This document shows, in pieces, positions 1-10,139 of a stretch of DNA of 64,000 nt; within the stretch, counting starts at the first letter, position 1, and each line of letters begins with the position of its first letter. The position numbers and the translations under genes were made by a program. Source of the DNA: Ananas comosus (Eukaryota > Streptophyta > Magnoliopsida > Poales > Bromeliaceae). The DNA is taken from positions 545,514-609,513 of the forward strand of contig NC_033639.1 of the NCBI RefSeq assembly GCF_001540865.1, read 5' to 3'. The notes under the pieces were generated by a model, which had not been told where the DNA came from, made no database searches, and saw only the letters and a list, made by a program, of their open reading frames with translations.

Positions 1-272
1 CCTTATATATATAATGTGCATGTATTCCAATGTTGAGTCCTGTTAACTTTCCCACCCTCTTCTCTTTATTCGTAACGATGGTGAGATCTACGACAGCGGT
101 GACGTCGAAGGCGAGGTCTCGGTCGTGACAAAAGTGAGGTACGCTGCACGTTCCGTGCGAAGTGAAGGAGAGAGATGGAAAGAAAATTAACTTTTTGCAG
201 AGACAAATTTGTAAGGATAAAATAGTCATTTTACTCACTCACTGTTAAAAAACTAATGTTGAATTAAACGGC
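1..272. other. no gene seen
   Basis: Unique-looking AT-rich sequence with a short GC-richer patch near 75-175. No open frame, RNA gene or repeat recognised. Confidence 0.4.
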
Positions 273-274
273 AG

Positions 275-346
<72 letters not shown>
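273..346. repeat. (TA)n-(GA)n microsatellite
   Basis: A compound dinucleotide tract, TA then GA, lies directly against the left end of a foldback MITE. Many MITEs in this window sit in the same kind of tract. Confidence 0.9.
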
Positions 347-349
<3 letters not shown>

Positions 350-885
350 GGCTACTATACTCTTATGAGTATAGAGCCATTCATACTCATAAGTTGTTTT
401 CGATGTTTTGGTTTTCGAATCGATGATCCACACCGTTAAATATGATTTAGAGTATTTGAAACTTCAAGAAAATAAATTTTGTAATTTTTCTAAATCATTA
501 TAAAGTCCATCAAACTGGTATAAAATGAACGGTTAAAATCGAACGACATCCTAAAAATGAATGATCGGATCTTTCAATTTAAGATCGGAGTTATTGATCT
601 TTATTTAGGTAATGAATAGAATTTTCTATCAAAAATTCAACCTATTCCGATTCTTTTTCACCGTTAAACTAGCAAATATCTCATACCGGTTGTTAAAAAT
701 TGTCAATTTTGTGAGGTTTTGATCGAAAGGTAAATGATATCGAAAAATTATAAAATTTAATTTCTAGAAATTTTAAATGCTCTAGATAATGTTTAATGGA
801 ATGGATCGTCGATTCGGAAGCTCTATCATCGAAAACAACTTATGAGTACGAAGACTTCGTACTCATAAGAGTATTGTAGCCGGAC

Positions 886-886
<1 letters not shown>
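347..886. mobile_element. Foldback MITE, tip type A (copy 1)
   Basis: The left end reads TAGGGCTACTATACTCTTAT and the right end is its inverted near-copy closing in GTAGCCGGACTA. Pairing continues inward past the tips (CTCATAAGTTGTTTTCGATG against CATCGAAAACAACTTATGAG, then further arm segments around TCTAGA). Most of the 540 bp can therefore fold into one long hairpin. There is no coding capacity, so it is a non-autonomous DNA element. It is flanked by TA/GA and TA/TG microsatellites. Confidence 0.8.
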
Positions 887-960
<74 letters not shown>

Positions 961-1059
961 TATATATATGTATACTATATATATAGTATATAAATGTGTA
1001 TACATATACTATATATATATATAGTATACATACATATAAATATATACATATATAGAGAG
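887..1059. repeat. (TA)n/(TG)n microsatellite
   Basis: TG repeats (901-957) and TA-rich imperfect repeats separate two type A foldback MITEs. Confidence 0.9.
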
Positions 1060-1600
1060 TAGGGCTACTATACTCTTACGAGTATAGAGCCATTTGTACT
1101 CATAAATTATTTTTGATGATGGGGCTTCCGAATCGACGATTCACTCCGTTAAATATGATCTAGAGTATTTGAAACTTCTAAAAAATAAATTTCGTAATTT
1201 TTCGAAATCATAATAAAATCTATCAAACGGGCATAAAATGAACGGTCAAAATCGATCGACGTCCTAAAAATGGATGATTGGACCTTTTAATTTAAGATCG
1301 GAGTTATTGATCTTTATCTAGATAGTGAATAGAATTTTCTTTTAAAAATTCAACATATTCCAATTCTTTTATATTATTAAACTAGCAAGTATTCCATACC
1401 GGCCATTAAAAATTTTCAATTTTGTGAGCTTTTGATCGTATGGTAGATGATGTCGAAAAATTATGAAATTTGATTTCTAGAAGTTTTAAATGCTCTAAAT
1501 AATGTTTAACGGTATAGATCGTCGATTCGGAAGCTCTATCATCGAAAACAACTTATGAGTACGAAAGCGATCGTACTCATAAGAGTATAGTAGCCGAACT
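1060..1600. mobile_element. Foldback MITE, tip type A (copy 2)
   Basis: Same structure as the element at 347-886, with tips TAGGGCTACTATACTCTTA and an inverted right end ending GTAGCCGAACT. The internal arms diverge by scattered substitutions, so this is an independent insertion or an old duplication. Confidence 0.8.
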
Positions 1601-1604
1601 CCCT

Positions 1605-1607
<3 letters not shown>

Positions 1608-1655
<48 letters not shown>
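1608..1655. repeat. (TA)n microsatellite
   Basis: Uninterrupted TA tract between two MITE copies. Confidence 0.9.
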
Positions 1656-1657
<2 letters not shown>

Positions 1658-1850
1658 TAGGGCTACTATACTCTTATGAGTATAGACCCCTTCGTACTCA
1701 TAAGTTTTCGACTGTTGGATAAAGTGATGTGCAGTTAAGATGATAGTGGTCTTCTAGGGTTGAATGGGTGGTTGGTTGAATAGTATGATCTAACGGGTGG
1801 AAATGGTTAAGAGGGTAAATCTAACGGCCGAAAACTTATTAGAACTACTA
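1656..1850. mobile_element. Short MITE (type B core with type A tip), right end lost
   Basis: The left tip is the type A tip (GGGCTACTATACTCTTATGA). The interior is the short type B core seen at 9151-9380: AGGGTTGAATGGGTGGTTGG followed by TAGTATGATCTAACGGGTGG. The right tip is missing. It shows that tips and cores of these MITEs occur in different combinations. Confidence 0.65.
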
Positions 1851-2455
1851 ATTAACATTGTTAAATAATGTGAAGTAATCACTGTTTTTCAAAAACTTAT
1901 ATATGCTCCCTCATGTTTGCACTCGAAACTTCTTTTATAGGCCTATAACGTGGATTTGAGTTAAATGGGATAAATCAATTATGTTAGGAGTTAAACGTGA
2001 TTCGAACTTAAGAATTTGTTTATTCTGATATCATATTAAATAATATAAAATAATCATAAAAAGGTGATGGTATTTCACCAGCACAAGTGGAGCCAGTTCT
2101 CGCTTATTCTATACCTCTCAGATCCTTTATAAAGTCGGACTAGAGTCAAGCTCGCAAGATCTTCTTTTTCCGCTAATTCCGCCAAACCCATAATTCCCTC
2201 TTATGTGGTTTCACTAAATAGTAGACGTGAGGAGTGAAAATCTCGTTAATTCATTTATGCACGTCAGAAATAGCAAGTAGAGATGCAACGGTGCAATAAT
2301 ATAGATATTTTGAAGTGTTTCTCTATCTGTCACAGTGTTACAATCAACAACTCAGCAATGCCACGTAATTCCTCGACTCTAGTACGTACAAAGATCACTT
2401 CTCATCAAACAGTCGGTGCAACATCAGTGAACATATGTATGTTTGATAAGGTTAC
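1851..2455. repeat. Left part of a dispersed ~1.5 kb repeat, also at 30.4-31 kb and 31.8-32.3 kb
   Basis: The stretch with TGGTATTTCACC, GTGGAGCCAG and TTCTTTTTC.GCTAATTCCGCC recurs with the same order of blocks near 30620-30990 and 31925-32220. No coding role is evident; short open frames in it are not conserved between copies. Confidence 0.6.
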
Positions 2456-2473
2456 ATGTGGCTTACATTGCTT

Positions 2474-2633
2474 TTTTTTTATTTATTTTTGAGAGATCGA
2501 TAGTATGCTACCCGTTTCGTTTATTTCATTTAAACATAAATTTAGCAGAAAATGTGAATCAACTAGGATTCGAACTTGAGACCTCGGGTATCAATCACCA
2601 AGTCATTTATCACTTGCGGTAGGGACGGCCGAT
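2474..2633 (-). mobile_element. tRNA-derived SINE (copy 1)
   Basis: Read on the minus strand it has a pol III A-box-like TAGC/GCAAGTGG region (here slightly diverged), a B-box-like AGTTCGAATCC, a non-tRNA body and an A-rich tail. It is bounded by an 18-bp target duplication, ATGTGGCTTACATTGCTT, at 2456-2473 and 2634-2651. The paralogous segments at about 31010-31030 and 32240-32260 carry the unoccupied site, which confirms the insertion. The family recurs at 15894, 29056, 59332 and (diverged) 61277. Confidence 0.85.
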
Positions 2634-2651
2634 ATGTGGCTTACATTGCTT

Positions 2652-3005
2652 GCATTAAGAAATAAAAATAGAGCTAGCGAAAGAAAGATGCATGAATAAT
2701 TATTGGAAATCGATCTCTTTCATAAACAAAGTTGATGGAAGCACATTGTCTCCAAGCTATAGAAAGAAATCTAAGGTGATGGATATTATCGCAAACTGAT
2801 CGTTTAACGAAACCAGGTATATAAGTTTAAGAACCAAAATGGAATCAAAATTTGCTGGTCAACCCGAAAGGACGAAAGGAACTTTTCAACTGATACTAAC
2901 ATCTTGCTAGCGACTGCTTTGTTGGCGCACTTAATAAGTTCTTAAAGAACATTATATATATAGTTAAGAAATGAAAAGATAACTTCTATATAAGCATCCT
3001 TGCAT
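2652..3005. repeat. Continuation of the dispersed ~1.5 kb repeat
   Basis: Matches the segments near 31040-31380 and 32280-32610 block by block (GAAAGAAAGATGCATGAATA, GTTGATGGAAGCA, TCTCCAAGCTAT). Not recognisably coding. Confidence 0.6.
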
Positions 3006-4765
3006 GAATTGGATGTGACGCTCCATTCCCAAAGAGTCACTCATCCTACGACTACTCTAGCCCTAGCGTATTTAACTCTCTTAACATTTTATGCCTAGTC
3101 ACCATTTAAAATGTTATAGCAAGATTACATGATTTAGCCATGTTATATTTAATAAATAAGGCTATTCTTGCTAGCTTTAGCCAATCTTTTGGGGTGCCGT
3201 GGTCCACCCACAACAACCGTCAACCAGGGAGACATGCTCTACTTCCTGTATGACTCTAGTTCAGTCGAGATTCATCTCACACTTTTGCCTGGTGATTGGC
3301 TCTGATATCAATTATAGCGCACTACTTCCCAGGGGTCACCCATCCTAGCGACTACTCTGTCTTTAGCAGGGTTAACTCTCTTAACCTCTTAAACGTAGCT
3401 ACTGCTCAAAATGCTATAATCGAAGTACGAGATTTAACCATATTACAGGGAGTGTTTGGCTTAGTTTTTGAAAAGTTATTTTGAGCTCAAAAGTGATTTT
3501 CAGCTCCGAGTGTTTGGCAACCTCATTTTCAAAATCCGATTCTAATTGTTAGAATCAGTTTTCTGATTTCCGATGCCTAAAAGCAAAAACAGCTAAAACT
3601 TACTTCTTGAAATCTGATTTTGATTTTGGACTCAAACCTCAAAGTTTTATTCTAATTTTCGATTCAAAGTTTAAATTTAAATTTAATTTTGAATTTGAAT
3701 TTTTAAATTTTAATTATTAAATTTCAAATTAAAATTTAAAATTAATATATTACATTTCAAATTCTAAGTTATAAATTTAAATTTAAAATCTAAAATTTTA
3801 AATTTTAAACTTAAAAATTTAAATTTCAAACCTAAAATTTAAGATAAAATTCAAATTTTAAAATTTTAGAATTTAAAGTTAACTAAAAATTTAAATTTAA
3901 AATTGAAAATTATTTGTTTTAATTTTCAAATTATAAATTTCAAATTTTAAAATTCAAAATTTAAAATTTAAAATTTTATTTTTAAAATTTAAATTTCATT
4001 ATTAAAATTTTAAAATAAAAGTTTGAGATTTGAAAATTTTAAGATTTTAAATTTGAATTTAAATTTTCTAAATTTTAAATTTTAAATTTAAACTTAAAAT
4101 TTAAATTTTAAACTTAAAACTTTTAAAATTTGAATTTTAAAAAATAAAATTTTTAAATTTTTAAATTTTAAATTTCAAATGTCAAGTTTTACATTTAGAT
4201 TTTAAATTTGAAATTAAAAATTTATATCTAGCTTAAAATTTTAAATTGTAAATCCTAAATTTTTAACTTTTATGCAGCTTTACAAGATCACTTCACAAAA
4301 ATCACTTTTATCTAAAGTCAGGCAACGCTCTATAGCTTTTAACCAAAATCAATTTTTTCCCAACAAAAATCAATTTTTTAGAAATTACTTTTCTAGAATC
4401 TAGGCCAAACAGACCCTATATTTAATATATAGAACTATACTAAATCTTAGGGTATCATATTATTCAGTCTTTAAGCCATGAAGTTCTCGTCTGACTCAGT
4501 CACGCTTGCAAGCATCAGATGATATGAGATTCACCGCGCTAGACTTAGCAAATATTGTAAGGAGCCGCGGTCGACCCACAACAACCGTCATCTGTAGAGC
4601 CACGCTCTACCCAGGGGTCACCCATCCTAGCAACTACTCTATTTCTAGCATTCTTAACTCTCTTAATCTCTTTGACCTAGCCATTGCTCAAAATGCTATA
4701 GCCAAATTACGAGATTTAACTCTATTATATCTAATTTATAAAAGTATTATAAATTCAACGTGATC
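3006..4765 (-). mobile_element. Cassandra-type TRIM, tandem LTR-internal-LTR-internal-LTR
   Basis: Read on the minus strand, LTR segments carry a 5S-rRNA-like stretch: GTTAAG, then GAGTAGTCGCTAGGATGG and GTGACCCCTGGGAAG. This matches the internal promoter half of plant 5S rRNA (TTAAGCGTGC...GAGTAGTACTAGGATGGGTGACC). That feature defines Cassandra TRIM retrotransposons. Such segments occur at about 3010-3110, 3311-3430 and 4608-4700. Between them are internal domains with a diverged initiator-Met tRNA primer site (near 3295-3310, TGATATCAGAGCCA on the minus strand). Three LTRs with two internal parts indicate a tandem array. The first internal copy is shortened and a separate TIR element (3446-4417) is nested in the middle LTR. 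There is no coding capacity, as expected. Confidence 0.8.
3446..4417. mobile_element. TIR element with AAATTT-rich core nested in a Cassandra LTR
   Basis: The left end CAGGGAGTGTTTGGC and the right end GCCAAACAGACCCTA are inverted matches. The Cassandra copy near 31435 shows the uninterrupted site, giving a TA (or TTA) duplication. The 900-bp interior is mostly A and T in shuffled AAATTTAAAATTT blocks. It encodes nothing and is a non-autonomous DNA transposon. Confidence 0.7.
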
Positions 4766-4950
4766 AACTCCCCATCAAATGTTGATTGCAGAATATGTTG
4801 TCTCTACACAGGAAAATCTAAAGAGTGGCCCAAAATGACTTGAATGGTTTGTCACAGTTAAGGCATATCTATCGAAACAAGATGTGCATGATTAAATTAA
4901 GGACCACAAAAAGTTAATTTGGAGTGTTTTTTTGTTAAAAGGATAATACT
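4766..4950. repeat. Flank repeat shared with 33100-33250, 34800-34980 and 40000-40110
   Basis: Contains ATCAAATGTTGAT, GGAAAATCTA, GTGGNCCAAAATGACTTG and ACAAGATGTGCATG blocks that follow the Cassandra copies at each of these places. Here AAATTAAGGACCACA continues without the CACTA-like fragment found at 33250 and 34977, so this copy shows that empty site. Confidence 0.55.
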
Positions 4951-5055
4951 CCACCATCGAAAATAACTTATGAGTACAAATGGGTCTATATTCATAAGAG
5001 TATAGTAGCCTTAATCATGCACATCTTGTTTCGATAGATATGCCTTAACTGTGAC
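4951..5055. mobile_element. Right half of a type A foldback MITE plus inverted flank
   Basis: ACCATCGAAAATAACTTATG to GAGTATAGTAGCC (about 4951-5010) is the right arm of a type A foldback MITE. It is followed by a 45-bp exact reverse complement (5011-5055) of 4851-4895, and then a single N at 5056. Confidence 0.6.
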
Positions 5056-5129
5056 NATATATACATGTATATATGTATATATACATGTATACATATATAT
5101 ATATATATATACATACATATATGCATATA

Positions 5130-5270
5130 TATGTGGTTAAGATGATGTGAGCCCCCTAGGGTTGAGTGGGTGGTTGGTTGAATAGTATAATCTAACGGAT
5201 AAAAATAATTAAAGGGTTACATATAACGGTGGAAAACTCGATAGCACCAAGCCCTTGATGCGATTGATAA
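5130..5270. mobile_element. Type B MITE core fragment
   Basis: Contains the type B core words CCCCCTAGGGTTGAGTGGGT and TAGTATAATCTAACGGATAA and a right-arm remnant (ATAGCACCAAGCCCTT). The left tip is replaced by TA-rich repeat. Confidence 0.6.
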
Positions 5271-5284
5271 TATTCAAGTCGAAC

Positions 5285-5336
5285 TATATATATTTGTACA
5301 TATGTATATGTATATGTATATGTATATACATATGTT

Positions 5337-5369
<33 letters not shown>

Positions 5370-5390
5370 GTATATGTATATACATATGTT

Positions 5391-5423
<33 letters not shown>

Positions 5424-5465
5424 GTATATGTATATACCTATACATATGTATATACATATACATAG
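5285..5465. repeat. Hexanucleotide-like TA/CA/TG repeat with mirror blocks
   Basis: Alternating runs of TATATG and CATATA units (for example around 5300-5330 and 5335-5370) form successive inverted blocks that could cruciform. Open frames across it (IHIHIH, YIYIYI) are repeat translation and not genes. Confidence 0.85.
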
Positions 5466-6012
5466 AGTTGAGCTAGAATACTCTCAAAAGCAACAATAAG
5501 GTGGTGCTTTTGAGTTTTTAATCATTGGATGGAGGAATGTAAGATTGTGATGATGGTGGTAGGTGGTGGTAGATGGAATATATATATATATAAATAACGG
5601 GATGGTGCTTTTGAGTTTTTAACCATTGGATGAAGAGATGTAGGGTTGAGATGATTATGGTAGGTGGTGGTAGATGGAATAGTGTTTGATTTAAGAGGTA
5701 TTAGTAATTAAAGAATAGATCCAAGGGCTAGAAACTTAGAAACACCAAGGGATTGGTGCTTCTAAAAGTATTCTAGCACAATTTTATATATATATAATTG
5801 AGTTAGAATACTTTTAGAAGCATCACCTCATTGGTGTTTCTAAGTTTTTACCCCTTGGATCTACTCCTTGATTATTAATAGCCTTTGGATCAAACACTAT
5901 TCCACCTACCACCACCTATCACCATCATCTCAACCCTACATTTTTTCATTCAAAGGCTAAAAACTCAAAAGCACCACCTCTTTGATGCTTTTGGAAGTAT
6001 TCTAGCTCAACT
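5466..6012. mobile_element. Cluster of short type B-like MITEs (GAGCTAGAATACT tips)
   Basis: Two partial elements (about 5466-5580 and 5600-5790) and one inverted element (about 5808-6012) share tips TTGAGCTAGAATACT and AGTATTCTAGCTCAA. They also share a core with CACCACCTA and TCATCTCAACCCTACA words, separated by TA tracts. Confidence 0.65.
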
Positions 6013-6033
6013 CATATATATATATATATATAT

Positions 6034-6546
6034 AGCAGGACTGCTGTACTTTTAGGAGCACGGAGGCCTCTCTGCTCTTGAGCCGTTTTTAACGATGGAA
6101 TTTTCGAATCGACGATCGGCTCCGTTAGACTTGATCTAGCGTATTTGAAGTTTCTAGAAAATAATATTTGCGGTTTTTCAATATTATTTACGAAGCAATC
6201 AAAAGGATTTAACATTAACAGCTGAAAATAAAAATTCTATAAAAAGTGGTGATATAACACTAAAATTTTCGATCAGATATATTGATTTGGTTGTAGATAG
6301 TATAAAAAATTTTGTATCAAAATTTCATCTAATTTAAATATTTTACACCGTTAAACTTAAAAATTATAGACATCAACCATTAAAAATTATTGATTTTGAA
6401 CCATTTCGATCATTAGATAATGATATTGAAAAATCGCAAAAATTATTTTATAGAAACTTCAAATGCAAGATCATGTCTAACGAAACCGATTGTCGATATG
6501 AAAATTCCATTGAAAATTTCATGCTCCTAAGTGCACCGCAGTCTTG

Positions 6547-6550
<4 letters not shown>
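6034..6550. mobile_element. Foldback MITE, tip type C (copy 1)
   Basis: The left tip GCAGGACTGCTGTACTTTTA and the inverted right end (AAGTGCACCGCAGTCTTGCT) pair. The arms carry GAATCGACGATCGGCTCCGT and TTGATCTAGCGTATTTGAAG with inverted counterparts near 6455-6510. It lies between TA microsatellites and has no coding capacity. Confidence 0.8.

Positions 6551-6632
<82 letters not shown>
6551..6632. repeat. (TA)n-(GA)n microsatellite
   Basis: TA tract followed by GA tract immediately before the N run. Confidence 0.9.
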
Positions 6633-6633
<1 letters not shown>

Positions 6634-6642
6634 TGTGATGGG

Positions 6643-7409
6643 NNNNNNNNNNNNNNNNNNNNNNNNNNNNNNNNNNNNNNNNNNNNNNNNNNNNNNNNNN
6701 NNNNNNNNNNNNNNNNNNNNNNNNNNNNNNNNNNNNNNNNNNNNNNNNNNNNNNNNNNNNNNNNNNNNNNNNNNNNNNNNNNNNNNNNNNNNNNNNNNNN
6801 NNNNNNNNNNNNNNNNNNNNNNNNNNNNNNNNNNNNNNNNNNNNNNNNNNNNNNNNNNNNNNNNNNNNNNNNNNNNNNNNNNNNNNNNNNNNNNNNNNNN
6901 NNNNNNNNNNNNNNNNNNNNNNNNNNNNNNNNNNNNNNNNNNNNNNNNNNNNNNNNNNNNNNNNNNNNNNNNNNNNNNNNNNNNNNNNNNNNNNNNNNNN
7001 NNNNNNNNNNNNNNNNNNNNNNNNNNNNNNNNNNNNNNNNNNNNNNNNNNNNNNNNNNNNNNNNNNNNNNNNNNNNNNNNNNNNNNNNNNNNNNNNNNNN
7101 NNNNNNNNNNNNNNNNNNNNNNNNNNNNNNNNNNNNNNNNNNNNNNNNNNNNNNNNNNNNNNNNNNNNNNNNNNNNNNNNNNNNNNNNNNNNNNNNNNNN
7201 NNNNNNNNNNNNNNNNNNNNNNNNNNNNNNNNNNNNNNNNNNNNNNNNNNNNNNNNNNNNNNNNNNNNNNNNNNNNNNNNNNNNNNNNNNNNNNNNNNNN
7301 NNNNNNNNNNNNNNNNNNNNNNNNNNNNNNNNNNNNNNNNNNNNNNNNNNNNNNNNNNNNNNNNNNNNNNNNNNNNNNNNNNNNNNNNNNNNNNNNNNNN
7401 NNNNNNNNN
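6643..7409. other. Assembly gap (767 N)
   Basis: Run of N bounded by dinucleotide microsatellites on both sides. Long open frames reported across it are artefacts. Confidence 0.99.
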
Positions 7410-7411
7410 AG

Positions 7412-7463
<52 letters not shown>

Positions 7464-7464
7464 C

Positions 7465-8384
7465 ACAGTAATCTTTATGTTTCTAAATTTTTAACTATCC
7501 ATCAAAACTGGTGATTGATTAGGATTTTCATTCAATTTCTCTTCTTTTTTTTAATTTCTCTCCAATATCTCTTCTCACTCACCCTTCCCACCACCATCAC
7601 CTACCCAATCAACCTACCTCCTTTTACCCGATAACTTTTAATGTATTTAATCAAATATTTGTAAATTATTTGGGATAAAATCTTATACATGCTCCTTCCG
7701 TAGAGGGTTTAGGGTCGTAATTAATGCATGTAATAATTTAGATATTCTTAAGTGTTTCTCTATTTGTCACAGTGTGTTACAATCAAAATCTTGTATTCAT
7801 TTTTTTTTAACAATTTAATTAAATAAAATTTTGTATTCATTTTATTTTTGTGTAAATTTAGGATTAATTTGTTGAACATGCATTTGCTTTTCTTTTTCCA
7901 ATTGTTAATTTTTACCTTATTTCTTGGTTTATTTTTTGTTGTCACGCTTCTGATTATAAAATAGAAGGAACAAATATTTTTAATGTGCATATAAAAAACA
8001 TTATGATAAATTCATAATTGTTTATATTCCTCTCCTATGCTCGTAATTTTCATCACATTGGGAATTAATAAACTTAATTTGCATCCGTGTAAATTTAGTT
8101 TAGAGTTATGTATCACAGACACTTCTATAAACATTGCATGTTTGTGTCGGACCCGCGCGTGTCCGATGTGGACACTTCTGGGATACATGTTCAATGCCGA
8201 TCCATAACGGAAACAAATAAAAAAATATATATACATATTTTTACTTTAATTTTTTTATGCACATATAATATAAGATGACATATTTTAATTAGCTTTTAAA
8301 TGAATGCATACAAATTTTTGTTGACAATATAAATAAATTATGTATATTAAAAAAATTTTCTTCGTAAAATATATCAACTCTCAA
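7465..8384. other. no gene seen
   Basis: AT-rich intergenic sequence. A short block at 7700-7790 (TTCTTAAGTGTTTCTCTATT) repeats part of the 2.3 kb and 30.9 kb repeats. Nothing else recognised. Confidence 0.4.
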
Positions 8385-8393
8385 TAAAAATTT

Positions 8394-9052
8394 GGCTAAA
8401 TTACAGAAAATCTCCTTGTAATAACTCACTTTTTCACTTTCCCCTCCTGACATTTAAAAACATACACTTTGCCTCCTTATAAAATAAAAAATGTGCACTT
8501 CACCCGCTACAGTTAGGGTTCTGTTATAAAATATTTTTTTATGCCGAAAATACCCCTCCGCCCTTTTCTCTGTTGCTTCGCCTCTCTCCAGCTTGCCACC
8601 TCGCCGCCGCCTCGCCGCCTCGCAGCCTAGCCGCCTCGCCGTCCTCCACTGCATGCCTCGCCCTCCCCCACATCCCCTTCGCCGTCGTCCGCCGCCTCAT
8701 CTTCGCCTTCGTTGCCCTTGCCTACCTCTCCATCAACACCTATCTCCGTTTCCTCCCTACTGTCGCCAAAATCGAGGGGCGGCGAGGGTGCAGGAGGAGA
8801 AGGGAAGCAGGTAGAGAAGAAATGGAGAGAAATCACGGCCGATTGAGGTGAGAATCGCGGTCGATCGAAGGGGCGGCTGAGGAAGATGAGGAAGAAGACG
8901 AAAATGGCGAGGGGCAAAATGGTCATTTTACACACCGTAACCCCCTCTGTAAACATTTTTCATTTTATAAAGAGGCAAAGTATAGGTTTTTAAATGTCAG
9001 AGGGAAAAGTGAAAAAGCAGGTTATTATAGGGGGGTTTTCTGTAATTTAGCC
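8394..9052. mobile_element. Pack-MULE-like element with GC-rich captured interior
   Basis: Terminal inverted repeats of about 100 bp begin GGCTAAATTACAGAAAA on the left and end with the complement (TTTTCTGTAATTTAGCC) on the right. Perfect 9-bp duplications TAAAAATTT flank the element at 8385-8393 and 9053-9061. Long TIRs plus a 9-bp duplication are the hallmark of Mutator-like elements. The interior from about 8560 to 8900 is strikingly GC-rich (CTCGCCGCC words) unlike the AT-rich surroundings. No transposase is present. The interior is open in both strands but without a recognisable domain, so it is best read as captured 5'-UTR or exon sequence. Confidence 0.85.
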
Positions 9053-9150
9053 TAAAAATTTTACTAATTTTCATTCATACGAGAAATATAATAATATTTT
9101 ATCAAAATTAATATTTTATATATAATAAATATATATTATTATATTAATAA

Positions 9151-9380
9151 GAATTGAGCTCCTATACTTTTAAAAGTACCAAGTCATTGGTGCTTGTAAG
9201 TTTTCGGCCCTTAGATTAAGAGATATACGATTAGGATGATGTGGGCCCTTAGGGTTGAGTGTGTGGTTGGCTGAATAGTATAATCTAACGGATAAAAATG
9301 ATCAAAGGTGTAGCTCTAGCGGTAAAAAATTTACAAGCACCAAGTACTTGGTGCTTTTATAAGCACCATAGTCGGACTCT
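9151..9380. mobile_element. Short MITE, type B (complete)
   Basis: A 230-bp element. Left tip GAATTGAGCTCCTATACTTT; the right arm reads TACTTGGTGCTTTTATAAGC and then CATAGTCGGACTCT, which pairs with it. Flanking direct repeat ATTAATAA at 9143-9150 and 9381-9388. The core AGGGTTGAGTGTGTGGTTGG is shared with copies at 1656, 5130, 19516, 60931 and 62852. Confidence 0.8.
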
Positions 9381-9403
9381 ATTAATAATATTATATTTTA
9401 TTA

Positions 9404-9950
9404 GGAGCAGGGCTGCTGTGCTCTCAGGAGCACAGAGCCCTCCATGCTCCTAAGCCGTTTTTAATGATGGGATCCTCGAATCGACGATCAGCTCTGCTAG
9501 ACTTGAACTTGCATATTTGAAGTATGTAGAAAAAGAACTTTGCGATTTTTCAATATCGTTTACTCAGTGATCAAAAAGGTTCAAAATCAACAGCTGAAAA
9601 TAAAAATCTCATAAAAAGTGGTGATATAGTACTAAAATTTTCGATTAGAGATATTAAACTTGCTGTAGATAGTATAAAAAATTTTGTATCAGAATTTCGT
9701 CTGATTTGGATACTTCTACGCCGTTAAACTTGAAACGGCAGATATCGACCATTAAAAATTATTGATTTTGAATCTTTTCGATCACTAAGTAAACGATATT
9801 GAAAAATCACAAAATTTATTTTCTACATACTTCAAATATGCTAGATCAAGTCTAGCGGAACCGATTGTCGATTCGGGAGTCCATCATCGAAAACGACTCA
9901 GGAGCACGGAGGGCTAACTCTGTGCTCCTGAGAGCACACAAAATCTACTC
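9404..9950. mobile_element. Foldback MITE, tip type C (copy 2)
   Basis: The left arm GCAGGGCTGCTGTGCTCTCA and the right arm GGAGCACGGAGGGC...GTGCTCCTGAGAGCACA are inverted. Inner arms TTTTTAATGATGG and GATCGACTCC-type words match the 6034 copy. Confidence 0.75.
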
Positions 9951-10139
9951 TTTATTAGTAGTGTTCATGCCGTACCCATGTCCTAATTTTTTTAAAGGTG
10001 CCGCGTCACCGTATCCGAATCATACCATGTTTCATGTCCCTTGTTAATGTCCGTGACGTCTAGATTTAGAGATGACAACGGTTACCCTATACTCTTTTCT
10101 TCAATAAAGTGTGATTTCCACGTGCGGTAATACGCGTAA

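Noticed and set aside
5255..5499. Open frames with YIYIYI/IHIHIH peptides
   Set aside because: Translation of TA/CA/TG repeats, not genes.
6473..7494. Long open frames of 316-329 codons
   Set aside because: They run through 767 N bases and microsatellites; no real coding sequence.
8454..8956. Several GC-rich frames in the Pack-MULE
   Set aside because: Overlapping frames on both strands with proline/arginine or acidic low-complexity; no domain, so annotated as cargo and not as a gene.
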